Part shown: positions 1 through 7,642 of the stretch, in pieces | Layout: every line of letters starts with the position of its first letter | Numbering within the stretch: position 1 is the stretch's first letter | NCBI RefSeq assembly: GCF_018343715.1 | Contig: NZ_JAGYPL010000001.1 | Location: forward strand, 1,496,721 to 1,560,720 | Reading direction: 5' to 3' | Source of the DNA: Bacillus sp. FJAT-49711 | Lineage (GTDB): Bacteria > Bacillota > Bacilli > Bacillales > Bacillaceae_C | DNA: 64,000 nt | Made by a program: the position numbers and the translations under genes | The notes under the pieces: model-generated | The model's database searches: none | What the model saw: only the letters and a program-made list of their open reading frames with translations | What the model was told of the DNA's origin: nothing

Positions 1-132
1 GAGTTATATGACCTATTACAATCATTATCGAGGTCAATGGAACTTAAAAAAGATGACGCCTGCACAATACAGACATCATCTTATTCAAGTTGCCTAAGGG
101 CTTTTTTAAAAGTGTCCTTTACAAAGGGTACA
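1..132 (+). mobile_element. Right end of an IS3-family insertion sequence
   Basis: The transposase stop is followed by about 35 bases ending near TTTACAAAGGGTACA, which fits the short distance between stop codon and terminal inverted repeat in IS3 elements and the usual terminal CA. The exact boundary and the target duplication cannot be set because the other end is outside the window. Confidence 0.5.
2..97 (+). CDS. IS3-family transposase, C-terminal end (partial)
   Basis: Frame 2 from the window edge reads 31 residues ending at a TAA stop. The text contains YYNHYRGQWNLKKM followed by TPAQYRHHL, which resembles the extreme C-terminus of IS150-type (IS3 family) DDE transposases, where a YN-x-R-x-Q-x-x-L-x-x-M(S/T)P-x-x-(Y/F)R pattern follows the catalytic glutamate. 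The rest of the gene lies outside the window, so whether the element is intact cannot be judged. It reads toward ecsB, convergently. Confidence 0.75.
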   Translation, partial: SYMTYYNHYRGQWNLKKMTPAQYRHHLIQVA

Positions 133-301
133 TTTTATTTATTTCGGGGATTTTTTATATTCATTAGCTTTTTAATAGATTGAATAAATCCGAATCCTGT
201 TTTAGGCTTGATTACATTATAAAAAATGAGAACAAAAGTAGAATGAAACCCTTCTATTCATTAAACGGGAATCGTGGACATACTTTTGTTCATCAAGTGG
301 A

Positions 302-434
302 TTTTGTCCATCATAACAGCTACATTGGACAAAAGCTGGTTCTTCACAAGTATTCTGTCCATCATCATAATTACAATGGACAAAATTGGACTCTCGACAG
401 TTTCTGTCCCTCACAACAGTTGTATTAGACAAGA
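302..434. repeat. Three tandem hairpin repeats with a period of about 50 bp
   Basis: Three copies of a 33-base imperfect palindrome lie at 302-334, 353-385 and 402-434. The first is TTTTGTCCA, 15 bases, TGGACAAAA; the second keeps TGTCCA/TGGACA; the third has decayed to TGTCC/TAGACA. The spacers between units (18 and 16 bases) are less conserved. They lie between the IS end and the ecsB stop. Spacers are too short and too alike in layout for a CRISPR array. The rest of 98-466 holds no gene I can support. Confidence 0.7.
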
Positions 435-466
435 CTTTGTGTCTTATAAACTGCCTGTTCCCTTTT

Positions 467-1693
467 TCAAGAAACTTTCTCCAGCTTAATTATTCTCCCT
501 GGAGCATATATCTTGGCAAATAACAGTGAAAATGCAATAGAGACAAGCAAAACGATCATCCCATTTCGCAGCCCTGTACTTATAAAAGCAAAAAGTCCAA
601 ACATAACTGCCTGAACGAGAAGGACTTGTAATAAAAGCCTTAAAAATGCGATTCTTTTTTGAGAAGGCTTAATTGGATAAAGGCTCGTCCATATTTTCAA
701 TTCATGTTTACGCAAAATAGGAAATAATTGAAAGCCTGTTAAATAAAGAAATAACAAGGAAATGGCAATAGATAAATAAAGATTTCCACTAAATACAATG
801 ATCAGTATCGAAATAAGTGTTAACCGCACAATCAATCCGGAAAATTCACTTGTTCTCAATATTGTCCGGGCAAACAAAAAAAGATATGTTTGTTCGCTTC
901 CATAAGGTATTAAAGAAAATAAAGGATCCAGCCATTTTCTTCTTTTCACTTTCCCTCTTAAATGTGGAACATCCGTAAACATATTAGCAGCATGGTAAAA
1001 CGCCTGCATTCTTCCCTCTTCTTTTTCAATTAATACTTCCCACTTAATTGTTTTATTTTTAGACGCTTCCTTCACATAAATTGTAAACACAGCCATAATC
1101 AATAAAACGACTCCAAAAAACCAAAACGAAGCTTTTTCAATGAAGAAATAAAACAAAAGAGCATTAAAAATAAAGCGGATAATCCAGTCATATACGTGCA
1201 CGTAAGAATCCCTTATTTTTAACATTTGCCAATGAATGATCAGATTCCATATTTTCAGACCGAAAGCAAGCAAAAGCATATAAAAAAACATACTAAAACT
1301 ACTGCCTGTCACTTGAACATACATTGGCATACAAGCCGCTAGAATCAGTAAAATAATGTACGCTTGCCCAATAAAGCTGACTCCCAATCCTTTTTTGAAG
1401 TACGACGCAAGCTTTGTTTCAAGAGGAAGCAAAAATACGAGATCTGCTTGCCTCAAAAAAGTAGATATTGGACTAACAGTCAGTACAAGCCCTAAAATAA
1501 ACCCGATAACGATTCCGACCGGAAATTCTGAAGTTAACGTCTTAACCCAACCGGAGTAGTAATAAATAGCCGCTCCCCCACCAAAAATGAGTACAAAGAG
1601 CAAATGGTCATTGAACATATACTTCAGATACCGACGAAGTTCTTTCATATATGCTTGAAATCTCTCCCGCCACAACTCTTCTATATGTTTCAT
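467..1693 (-). CDS. ecsB: ABC transporter permease EcsB
   Basis: A 408-residue integral membrane protein with about eight or more hydrophobic segments, the membrane partner of the EcsA ATPase. In B. subtilis the Ecs transporter affects exoprotein secretion, competence and RasP-dependent intramembrane proteolysis; the substrate is unsettled. The start ATG overlaps the ecsA stop by four bases (ATGA), so the two are translationally coupled. B. subtilis has ecsC after ecsB; no ecsC is present here, and an IS remnant and hairpin repeats occupy the downstream flank. Family assignment rests on position beside ecsA and hit plus the hydrophobic profile and length. Confidence 0.9.
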   Translation of the reverse strand: MKHIEELWRERFQAYMKELRRYLKYMFNDHLLFVLIFGGGAAIYYYSGWVKTLTSEFPVGIVIGFILGLVLTVSPISTFLRQADLVFLLPLETKLASYFKKGLGVSFIGQAYIILLILAACMPMYVQVTGSSFSMFFYMLLLAFGLKIWNLIIHWQMLKIRDSYVHVYDWIIRFIFNALLFYFFIEKASFWFFGVVLLIMAVFTIYVKEASKNKTIKWEVLIEKEEGRMQAFYHAANMFTDVPHLRGKVKRRKWLDPLFSLIPYGSEQTYLFLFARTILRTSEFSGLIVRLTLISILIIVFSGNLYLSIAISLLFLYLTGFQLFPILRKHELKIWTSLYPIKPSQKRIAFLRLLLQVLLVQAVMFGLFAFISTGLRNGMIVLLVSIAFSLLFAKIYAPGRIIKLEKVS

Positions 1694-2427
1694 GACATCT
1701 CTTCCTTTGTCAGTTGGATATAAATATCATCCAATGTTGCACCAGGCATTGAAAATTCTTTTTGAAGTTCACTTAAAGTGCCTTTTGCTCGAACTTCCCC
1801 ATTATGTAAAATAATAAACCCATCACAATAGCGTTCCGCCGTTGCTAATATATGAGTGGACATTAAGATCCCTGCCCCCTTCTCTCTCATATCATTCATT
1901 AATTCAAGGAGAGATTGAATTCCTATAGGATCTAGTCCTACAAATGGCTCATCGATGATGTATAAAGAAGGCTCAATTAAGAACGCACACATGATCATCA
2001 CCTTTTGTTTCATCCCTTTGGAAAAATGAGCAGGAAACCATTTGAGCTTCTTATCTAAACGAAATTCTTTCAATAGCAGACCTATGCGATTTTCATACTC
2101 TTTTTCAGATAATCCATATGCCATAGCGGATAATTTTAAATGTTCTTCCAAAGTTAATTCTTCATATAAAATTGGAGTTTCTGGAACAAATGAAAATTGC
2201 TTTCGAAATTCTTCAGGTTGCTCTTTTAATGTTAAATCATTGATAGTAATTGAACCTGATCGCTCCTCCATCAATCCAATAATATGTTTGATTGTCGTAC
2301 TTTTTCCTGCTCCATTTAAACCAATTAATCCAATCATTTGTCCAGTTTCAACTGAAAATGATACATCTTTTAAAACTGGATTTTTCGTATATCCTCCAGT
2401 TAAATTCTTCACTTCAAGTAAAGACAT
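1690..2427 (-). CDS. ecsA: ABC transporter ATP-binding protein EcsA
   Basis: A 245-residue ABC ATPase, the usual EcsA length. Walker A GLNGAGKSTT lies near residues 36-45. The signature reads FSKGMKQKV instead of the common LSGGQ, as is frequent in this exporter subfamily. Walker B with the catalytic glutamate is IIDEPFVGLD, and the switch histidine is in MSTHI. It powers EcsB in the cytoplasmic membrane. The ATG follows a GAGGG ribosome site by eight bases. It is transcribed away from hit, which is the arrangement in B. subtilis. Confidence 0.93.
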   Translation of the reverse strand: MSLLEVKNLTGGYTKNPVLKDVSFSVETGQMIGLIGLNGAGKSTTIKHIIGLMEERSGSITINDLTLKEQPEEFRKQFSFVPETPILYEELTLEEHLKLSAMAYGLSEKEYENRIGLLLKEFRLDKKLKWFPAHFSKGMKQKVMIMCAFLIEPSLYIIDEPFVGLDPIGIQSLLELMNDMREKGAGILMSTHILATAERYCDGFIILHNGEVRAKGTLSELQKEFSMPGATLDDIYIQLTKEEMS

Positions 2428-2543
2428 GAATAACGCCCTCTCTTCTATTCTCTACAGTATCATTATTGTACCAAAAGAAATCTTATGAGACATTATAATT
2501 TTTGGTTATTTTTACCTGTATTACTGATTCCAAATGTGGACAA

Positions 2544-2549
2544 TATAAT
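2544..2549 (+). promoter_or_regulatory. Candidate promoter -10 for the intergenic transcript
   Basis: A perfect TATAAT at 2544-2549. The hexamer 17 bases upstream is TTACTG at 2521-2526, a poor -35 match. It would start transcription near 2556, heading into the structured segment that ends at the terminator at 2778-2816. Confidence 0.45.
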
Positions 2550-2554
2550 ATCGA

Positions 2555-2816
2555 AGGAGCGGGAGGACTAAGCGAAGCTGGGGTGGTTGTCGAAGACACA
2601 AATCTGCAGTAGAAGCGGAAAGCCACGATGAACATTGACCATGATTATCAAACTTGACATTGACAAGGGAGATGATTGCGTTGGGCTATGAAGATTCGGA
2701 TATTTCTTTAATAAAATCATTTCATTAAAAACGAAATGATGTAAAGAAACCTTTCCAAGTAACCCGCTAACCCCTTCAACGAGCAGGATTTTTATTAAAT
2801 CCTGCTCGTTTTCACT
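2555..2816 (+). ncRNA. Candidate structured small RNA between ecsA and hit
   Basis: No open reading frame of substance. The segment begins behind a TATAAT and ends in a strong intrinsic terminator, giving a predicted transcript of about 260 bases. It contains a long stem: TTTCTTTA (2703-2710) with TAAAGAAA (2742-2749), and inside it ATCATTTC with GAAATGAT. C-rich unpaired stretches (CCCGC, CCCC) lie just before the terminator, a layout seen in Gram-positive sRNAs that pair with ribosome sites. The first 90 bases could instead be a copy of a dispersed Bacillaceae intergenic element. I do not recognise a named RNA family. Confidence 0.4.
2778..2816 (+). terminator. Intrinsic terminator, the insertion target of the group II intron
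   Basis: A perfect 14-base-pair stem, AACGAGCAGGATTT with its complement, around a five-base loop, followed by TTC and ACT. The intron begins at 2817, immediately after this terminator, which is the known target preference of bacterial class C introns. Confidence 0.9.
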
Positions 2817-4704
2817 GTGCGCCCAGCATGGGCGTAGTCTATAGGGTGCAAGTCCCGAACTGCGAAGGCAGAAGTAGCAGTTAGCTTAACGCAAGGGTGT
2901 CCACGGTGACGTGGAATCTGAAGGAAGCGAGCGGCAAACCTCCGGTCTGAGGAACACGAACTTCATATTAGGCTATTTACGATTGGGTGAGTTTGCAGTA
3001 CAGAACAAAGCCCTTTCTGCCGAAGGTTGTATGTAGTAAATGAAGCAGATAGGTGGAGGGAAAGACTACGTTCTTACCTGGGGAGGTCTGATTGGAACGC
3101 CAAGTTCACTTGGTAACCTATCCAGTGATGGATAGCTGAACAATCAGAAGTCAGCAGAGGCCATAGTACCATTCGAACTCGAGAAGAATGGGAAGGGCTG
3201 AACAATTAAGAGAGAGCAACATCTTGGCATTCAGTAACCTGCGATGAACACAGATAACCGATAAGGCATGCTTGAAGGAGGATATGGTGAATCCCATGGG
3301 GGACTTCAAGATGGTGGAGCAGAACTGGCATAAGTGGAATCGTTGTTCACGGAAAGAGGCGTAACCAATGTTAATGGAACGAATACTGTCACGGGAAAAC
3401 CTCCTTTCCGCCCTGAAAAGGGTGGAACGAAATAAAGGAAGTCATGGTGTGGATGGGATGTCCGTACAAAACCTACGAGAGCATATCAAGAAACACTGGG
3501 AATCCATGAAAATGGAACTTCTTGAGGGTACCTATACACCGCAACCCGTCCGCAGGGTCGAAATCCCGAAACCTGACGGTGGGGTGCGATTATTAGGTAT
3601 CCCTACCGTAACAGACCGTCTCATTCAACAAGCAATTGCCCAAGTTTTAACGACTATATATGACCCGATGTTCTCAGACCATAGTTATGGATTTCGACCA
3701 GGTCGAAGCGCCCATGATGCGGTTAGGAAAGCAAAAGGTTATATACAGGAAGGTTATCGTTGGGTGGTTGATATCGACTTGGAGAAGTTCTTCGACAGAG
3801 TAAACCATGACAAATTAATGGGGACACTAGCGAAACGAATCGAAGATAAACGCCTGCTTAAGTTAATCCGTAAATATCTAGAATCGGGAATCATGATAAA
3901 TGGCATTGTGACAACCAGTGAGGAAGGAACTCCACAAGGAGGACCTCTCAGTCCTTTACTCTCTAACATTGTCCTTGACGAATTTGACAAGAAGTTAGAG
4001 GAAAGAGGTCACAAATTTGTACGATACGCCGATGATGCTAATATCTATGTGAAAACAATGAAAGCAGGAAACCGGGTGATGGATTCCATCACCTTGTTTA
4101 TAGAAGGAAAGCTTAAGCTGAAAGTTAATTTGAAAAAGTCAGCTGTAGACCGTCCTTGGAAGAGGAAATTTCTTGGATTCAGTTTTACCTTTCATAAAGA
4201 ACCCAAAGTTCGGATTGCCAAAGAAAGCGTGAAACGGATGAAGAATAAAATCCGAGAAATTACCTCAAGAAAGAAACCTTATCCCATGGAATATCGAATA
4301 GAGAAACTAAACCAATATCTAATGGGATGGTGCGGATACTTCGCCCTGGCAGATACGCCAAGTGTATTCAGGGAGTTTGATTCATGGATTAGAAGAAGAC
4401 TTCGGATGTGTATGTGGAAGAATTGGAAGAAACCAAGCACGAAGGTGAGGAACCTCATTAGACTTGGCGTTCCGAAAGGAAAGGCTTATGAATGGGGAAA
4501 CTCACGTAGAAGTTATTGGAGAATCTCCAAAAGTCCGATACTACACAGAACCCTTGGAAACTCCTACTGGAATTCCCAAGGGCTCAAAAGTCTATTATCT
4601 CGTTACGAAACTTTGCGTCACCAATCTTAGTTGAACCGCCGTATACCGAACGGTATGTACGGTGGTGTGAGAGGTCGGGGGTTAATCACTCCCTCCTACT
4701 CGAT
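2817..4704 (+). mobile_element. Group II intron, bacterial class C type, complete
   Basis: The 5' end is GTGCGCCC at 2817, a standard group II start. About 550 bases of ribozyme precede the intron-encoded protein. After that frame, domain V is visible near 4634-4668 as ACCGCCGTATACC, a GAAC loop and its complement with a two-base bulge. Domain VI follows and ends in CCTACTCGAT, putting the 3' end at 4704. Total length is 1888 bases. The protein lacks an HNH endonuclease and the site is directly behind a terminator, both class C features. The frame and domains V/VI look intact, so the element may be active. Confidence 0.9.
3368..4630 (+). CDS. ltrA: Group II intron reverse transcriptase/maturase
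   Basis: A 420-residue intron-encoded protein. The reverse transcriptase domain spans roughly residues 50-290, with the catalytic motif RYADDANIYV and the upstream GTPQGGPLSPLLSN motif. A maturase (X/GIIM) domain follows near residues 290-360, with YLMGWCGYF. The protein ends without an HNH endonuclease, typical of class C introns, which insert at terminator hairpins. It assists splicing and reverse transcription of its intron RNA. The start ATG has a GAGG about ten bases upstream; a second ATG two codons on is possible. Confidence 0.93.
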   Translation: MLMERILSRENLLSALKRVERNKGSHGVDGMSVQNLREHIKKHWESMKMELLEGTYTPQPVRRVEIPKPDGGVRLLGIPTVTDRLIQQAIAQVLTTIYDPMFSDHSYGFRPGRSAHDAVRKAKGYIQEGYRWVVDIDLEKFFDRVNHDKLMGTLAKRIEDKRLLKLIRKYLESGIMINGIVTTSEEGTPQGGPLSPLLSNIVLDEFDKKLEERGHKFVRYADDANIYVKTMKAGNRVMDSITLFIEGKLKLKVNLKKSAVDRPWKRKFLGFSFTFHKEPKVRIAKESVKRMKNKIREITSRKKPYPMEYRIEKLNQYLMGWCGYFALADTPSVFREFDSWIRRRLRMCMWKNWKKPSTKVRNLIRLGVPKGKAYEWGNSRRSYWRISKSPILHRTLGNSYWNSQGLKSLLSRYETLRHQS

Positions 4705-4717
4705 TTCCAAAGGAGTA

Positions 4718-4726
4718 TGTTAAAAT
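4718..4726 (+). promoter_or_regulatory. Extended -10 element of the hit promoter
   Basis: TGT followed by TAAAAT at 4721-4726 forms an extended -10. Removing the intron would place TTCACT (2811-2816) 16 bases upstream as a -35 (four of six matches to TTGACA). The intron has therefore probably split the promoter, leaving the extended -10. Confidence 0.45.
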
Positions 4727-4756
4727 ATTCCCATCACTCCAAGGAAGGTGGAACAT

Positions 4757-5182
4757 ATGAGCGATTGTATTTTTTGTAAAATTATAAATGGCGAATTGCC
4801 ATCAGCAAAAGTATTTGAAAATGATGACGTATTGGCTTTTCTTGATATTAGCCAAATTACAAAAGGACATACATTAGTCATTCCGAAAGTACATAATGAA
4901 AATGTATACGATTTACCTGAAGATGCGGCAAGTAAATTATTCGAGGTAGTACCGGAAATTTCCCGTGCCATCAAAAAAGAATTCGATCCTATTGGATTGA
5001 ACTTATTAAATAACAACGGTGCATTTGCTGGCCAAGCTGTTTTCCATTATCATTTGCACCTCATTCCTCGCTACGATGAGAACGACGGATTTGGCACAAA
5101 ATACATTAGTCACCAAGCTGATTATACTGGAGATGATCTCCAGTCCATCGCACAATCTATTCACCAGCATATCTCTAAATAA
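4757..5182 (+). CDS. hit: HIT family protein Hit
   Basis: A 141-residue histidine-triad hydrolase/transferase of the PKCI/HINT type. The N-terminus CIFCKIINGELPS holds two of the metal-binding cysteines of the HINT fold. The triad is HYHLHLIPR, the expected H-x-H-x-H pattern. Such proteins hydrolyse AMP-lysine or adenosine phosphoramidates in the cytoplasm; the physiological substrate in Bacillus is uncertain. I chose ATG 4757 because AAGGAAGG lies the right distance upstream; an in-frame GTG at 4748 overlaps that ribosome site. It is divergent from ecsAB, as in B. subtilis, but separated by the intron. Confidence 0.95.
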   Translation: MSDCIFCKIINGELPSAKVFENDDVLAFLDISQITKGHTLVIPKVHNENVYDLPEDAASKLFEVVPEISRAIKKEFDPIGLNLLNNNGAFAGQAVFHYHLHLIPRYDENDGFGTKYISHQADYTGDDLQSIAQSIHQHISK

Positions 5183-5208
5183 CTCCCATTAAATGGAGTT
5201 ATTTTTTT
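5181..5208 (+). terminator. Terminator of hit
   Basis: An AACTCC/GGAGTT stem with a single bulge overlaps the hit stop codon and is followed by a run of seven T. Confidence 0.8.
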
Positions 5209-5239
5209 ATCTCTGATAAAACATGTTAAGTTTCGCTAA

Positions 5240-5425
5240 GTTGATTGGAGCTGAAGATGCGAGACTCCTGGTCGACAGAATCGGCTACGTCCAATGGCCC
5301 AACGTCGACACTAGATCCTGTCCGCCCGGGAAAAACTGTCTAGGTGAGACCTCGCAGTGAGCAAAGCGAGCGATGAGGCTAACCAACTGCCCGCGCAAAG
5401 CGAGGATCTTGAGCGGAAATCAACG
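5240..5425. repeat. Degenerate copy of a dispersed Bacillaceae intergenic repeat
   Basis: The segment begins GTTGATTGGAGC and ends GAGCGGAAATCAACG, so its ends are inverted. Inside it has GCGAGACTCCTG and GTGAGACCTCGCAG. Repeats with this grammar are common between genes in Bacillus relatives (from memory). This copy carries extra bases flanked by two GTCGAC sites at about 5272-5312. It fills most of the hit-trpP gap; short open frames through it are not genes. Confidence 0.65.
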
Positions 5426-5531
5426 TACCTATATAAGATACACAAAATTCTTCTTCTTTATCTAGGACTATTATGCTACAATATTCTTAATCTTTCGCTG
5501 GCAGCAATCAGTGCATGTCCAGGGAAGCAAA

Positions 5532-5594
5532 AAGAAGAGAATAGTTGAGAAGAGGAGAGATTTATAATGAATACAAGAGTACTAGTAATATTAG
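5532..5594 (+). promoter_or_regulatory. TRAP binding site over the trpP ribosome site
   Basis: NAG triplets occur at exact five-base steps: AAG 5532, GAG 5537, TAG 5542, GAG 5547, GAG 5552, GAG 5557. Further ones follow past the start codon (GAG 5577, TAG 5583, TAG 5592). This is the recognition pattern of the 11-mer trp RNA-binding attenuation protein, and it covers the Shine-Dalgarno and start codon. In B. subtilis trpP is repressed at translation by TRAP in the same way. Confidence 0.88.
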
Positions 5595-6082
5595 CATTAC
5601 TAATGGGAATTGGCACTGTGCTGCATTTTGTTATTCCGCCAATTGGAGGAATAAAGCCTGACATGGCACTCCCGCTAATGTTTTTAGGGATTGTTTTATT
5701 TCCAGAAAAGAAAAACGTATTACTATTAGCTATTGGCACCGGTATCCTAACTGCTTTAACAACAGGATTTCCTATGGGGCAAATCCCGAACATTATTGAT
5801 AAACCAATTACTGCATTTGTCTTCTATGGTTTATATCTTTTAATCGTTAAACGGATTCCTAATGTTATTGGAGTGGCAATATTAGCTGCAGTATGTACAG
5901 TCTTATCAGGAGTTGTTTTCCTTGGTTCCGCAGCAATTCTTTTTGAATTACCTGGGCCATTCTTAGCTCTATTTGCAGGTGGAGTTGTTCCTGCAATGAT
6001 TATCAATGCAATCGTATTATTCGTACTTTATCCAATTGCAAGTTCAATCCTAAAAAGATCAAATATCGTTACAACAGCATAA
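5567..6082 (+). CDS. trpP: Tryptophan transporter TrpP
   Basis: A 171-residue membrane protein with about five to six hydrophobic segments, matching the length and N-terminal pattern of B. subtilis TrpP (YhaG), a small tryptophan importer. The conserved start region includes LALLMGIGTVLHFVIPPIGG. The leader carries a near-perfect array of NAG triplets overlapping the start, which strongly supports a tryptophan role. The gene stands alone between hit and a convergent small membrane protein gene; serC, which lies between hit and trpP in B. subtilis, is absent here. Confidence 0.92.
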   Translation: MNTRVLVILALLMGIGTVLHFVIPPIGGIKPDMALPLMFLGIVLFPEKKNVLLLAIGTGILTALTTGFPMGQIPNIIDKPITAFVFYGLYLLIVKRIPNVIGVAILAAVCTVLSGVVFLGSAAILFELPGPFLALFAGGVVPAMIINAIVLFVLYPIASSILKRSNIVTTA

Positions 6083-6092
6083 ATTAAATTTA

Positions 6093-6125
6093 AACCTGGA
6101 TCTCTCATCCAGGTTCTTTTTTTCA
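6093..6125 (+). terminator. Terminator of trpP
   Basis: AACCTGGAT paired with ATCCAGGTT around a five-base loop, then C and eight T. Confidence 0.9.
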
Positions 6126-6317
6126 TTTTATTAAAATAGTAATTAATATTCCAATTAGAAGAAACAGTAAACCCGCTCCTCCTAATGACGCAACTCGGTT
6201 TCTTAAAATCTTTTTAGGCGGGTAAATTCCTGGTCGTTGATATGCAGAGAAATAATAAAACATCCCTATTAAAAGCATAATTCCGATGATAATAAAAAAA
6301 ATCGAAACTCCTTTCAT
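6123..6317 (-). CDS. Small two-helix membrane protein, function unknown
   Basis: A 64-residue protein with two hydrophobic segments (about residues 4-24 and 45-63) joined by a short basic loop containing PGIYPPKKILRNR. AGGTGAG sits just upstream of the ATG. It faces trpP convergently. I do not recognise a family. The clear ribosome site and coding-like composition support a real gene. Confidence 0.65.
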   Translation of the reverse strand: MKGVSIFFIIIGIMLLIGMFYYFSAYQRPGIYPPKKILRNRVASLGGAGLLFLLIGILITILIK

Positions 6318-6462
6318 GTACTCACCTCTGTCGCCTGTCTTACTTCATACTATGCGCTAAAATGTGTTTACATGTATGAGCATGGGTAAAGTTGAATGCA
6401 GGGATTTTTAACTTTTTGGAGAAAAGGTTAAAATAATAACAAATAATGGTGAGGTGATTGTT

Positions 6463-6831
6463 TTGAATTCAAAAGCACTCGCATATGGAATCTTGGTTGG
6501 CGGAGTTGTCGGCGCTGCAACAGCATTATTAACAGCCCCTAGTTCTGGAAAGGAACTCCGCAATCAGCTTAAAGAATCCAAAAGTGAATGGATTAGAATT
6601 GCCCAAGATTTAAAAGAAGACGCAATGGATATTAAAAATTCTGTTGCAAAAGTTTCAAAAGAAGGCAAAGAAATTATTAAAGAGCTTGCAGGAGACGTAA
6701 AAATGGCAGTCGAAGAATGGCAAAGGGATATTGAACCGAATATTGAAGCCATGCAAGAAGAAATGAAAGATATCCAAAATACTATTGCGCAGTTAGAGCA
6801 AAAATTACAAGAAGAAAAGTCTACAGTATAA
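6463..6831 (+). CDS. yhaH: YtxH-domain protein YhaH
   Basis: A 122-residue protein with a single N-terminal hydrophobic segment containing GILVGGVVGAATALLTAPSSGKELR, the hallmark of the YtxH family, followed by a long charged helical region rich in Glu and Lys. Likely membrane-anchored and cytoplasm-facing; function unknown, general-stress linked in relatives. GGTGAGGTG ends six bases before TTG 6463, which I take as the start; GTG 6454 lies inside that ribosome site. Upstream of scoC, as in B. subtilis. Confidence 0.85.
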   Translation: MNSKALAYGILVGGVVGAATALLTAPSSGKELRNQLKESKSEWIRIAQDLKEDAMDIKNSVAKVSKEGKEIIKELAGDVKMAVEEWQRDIEPNIEAMQEEMKDIQNTIAQLEQKLQEEKSTV

Positions 6832-6837
6832 GTTTGT

Positions 6838-6875
6838 GAGGGTGATCAATCCATATATTGGCACCCTCTTTTAAT
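6838..6875 (+). terminator. Terminator of yhaH
   Basis: GAGGGTG and CACCCTC stem with a 17-base loop, followed by TTTTAATTTTTT. Confidence 0.8.
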
Positions 6876-7017
6876 TTTTTGTTAATTTACATCTTTATTA
6901 ATTTTTACTTTATTGGCATAATAATAACAAGGCAGTATCGGACAAACTGCAAACAGAATTTTTTGATTATTCAACAAAATAAACACACACATTAAAAAAA
7001 CAGGGCGGGGAAATCAA

Positions 7018-7584
7018 ATGGAAGGAAAAAATTCGTTAATTGAATCTATGCTATTTAGCCAAAGAATGGCTCAATTAAGTAAGGCACTGTGGAAATCGAT
7101 TGAAAAGGATTGGCAAAATTGGATCAAACCATTTAATTTAAATATTAATGAACACCATATATTATGGATTGCCTATCATTTAAATGGAGCCTCTATTTCG
7201 GATGTCGCTAAATTTGGTGTAATGCATGTGTCTACTGCATTCAATTTCTCCAAAAAACTAGAAGACCGTGGATTACTGGAATTTTCCAAAAGAGAATCTG
7301 ACAAACGCAATACATATATTCAGCTCACCCCTCAAGGAGAGAGTTTACTGCTGCAATTAATGGAAGTATACGAGCCTAGTAATAATTCTGTCTATCAGGG
7401 TGCACTTCCTCTTAGAGAGCTATATGGAAAGTTTCCAGATATTATTGAGCTTATGGCAATTGTTAAAAATATTTATGGAGAAGATTTCATGGAGATCTTC
7501 GAAAAATCGTTCCATAATATTGAAACTCAATTTATTGAAATTGATGGAAAAATGAAAAAAACGGATATGAAAACAGTTGTGTAA
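7018..7584 (+). CDS. scoC: MarR-type transition-state regulator ScoC (Hpr)
   Basis: A 188-residue MarR-family repressor. Residues 35-110 hold the winged helix, with [23 protein letters not shown] and the wing [12 protein letters not shown]. In B. subtilis ScoC represses extracellular protease genes (aprE, nprE), peptide transport and sporulation functions during exponential growth. Length and flanking genes (yhaH upstream, yhaI convergent downstream) match. A purine-rich GGGCGGGG precedes the ATG. Confidence 0.94.
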   Translation: MEGKNSLIESMLFSQRMAQLSKALWKSIEKDWQNWIKPFNLNINEHHILWIAYHLNGASISDVAKFGVMHVSTAFNFSKKLEDRGLLEFSKRESDKRNTYIQLTPQGESLLLQLMEVYEPSNNSVYQGALPLRELYGKFPDIIELMAIVKNIYGEDFMEIFEKSFHNIETQFIEIDGKMKKTDMKTVV

Positions 7585-7642
7585 CTATGTATTTTCATCG
7601 TTATTTCTGAAAAAAATATCCAGAATATTCACTTCAGATTTT

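Noticed and set aside
302-434. CRISPR array
   Set aside because: Only three units, the repeated part is itself a 33-base palindrome, the intervals are 16-18 bases, and there are no cas genes.
180-489. Several open frames rich in His, Asn and Tyr
   Set aside because: They are translations of the hairpin repeats at 302-434.
5357-5548. Open frame of 63 codons starting MSKASDEANQL
   Set aside because: It runs through the dispersed repeat at 5240-5425 and into the trpP leader; no ribosome site and no protein-like pattern.
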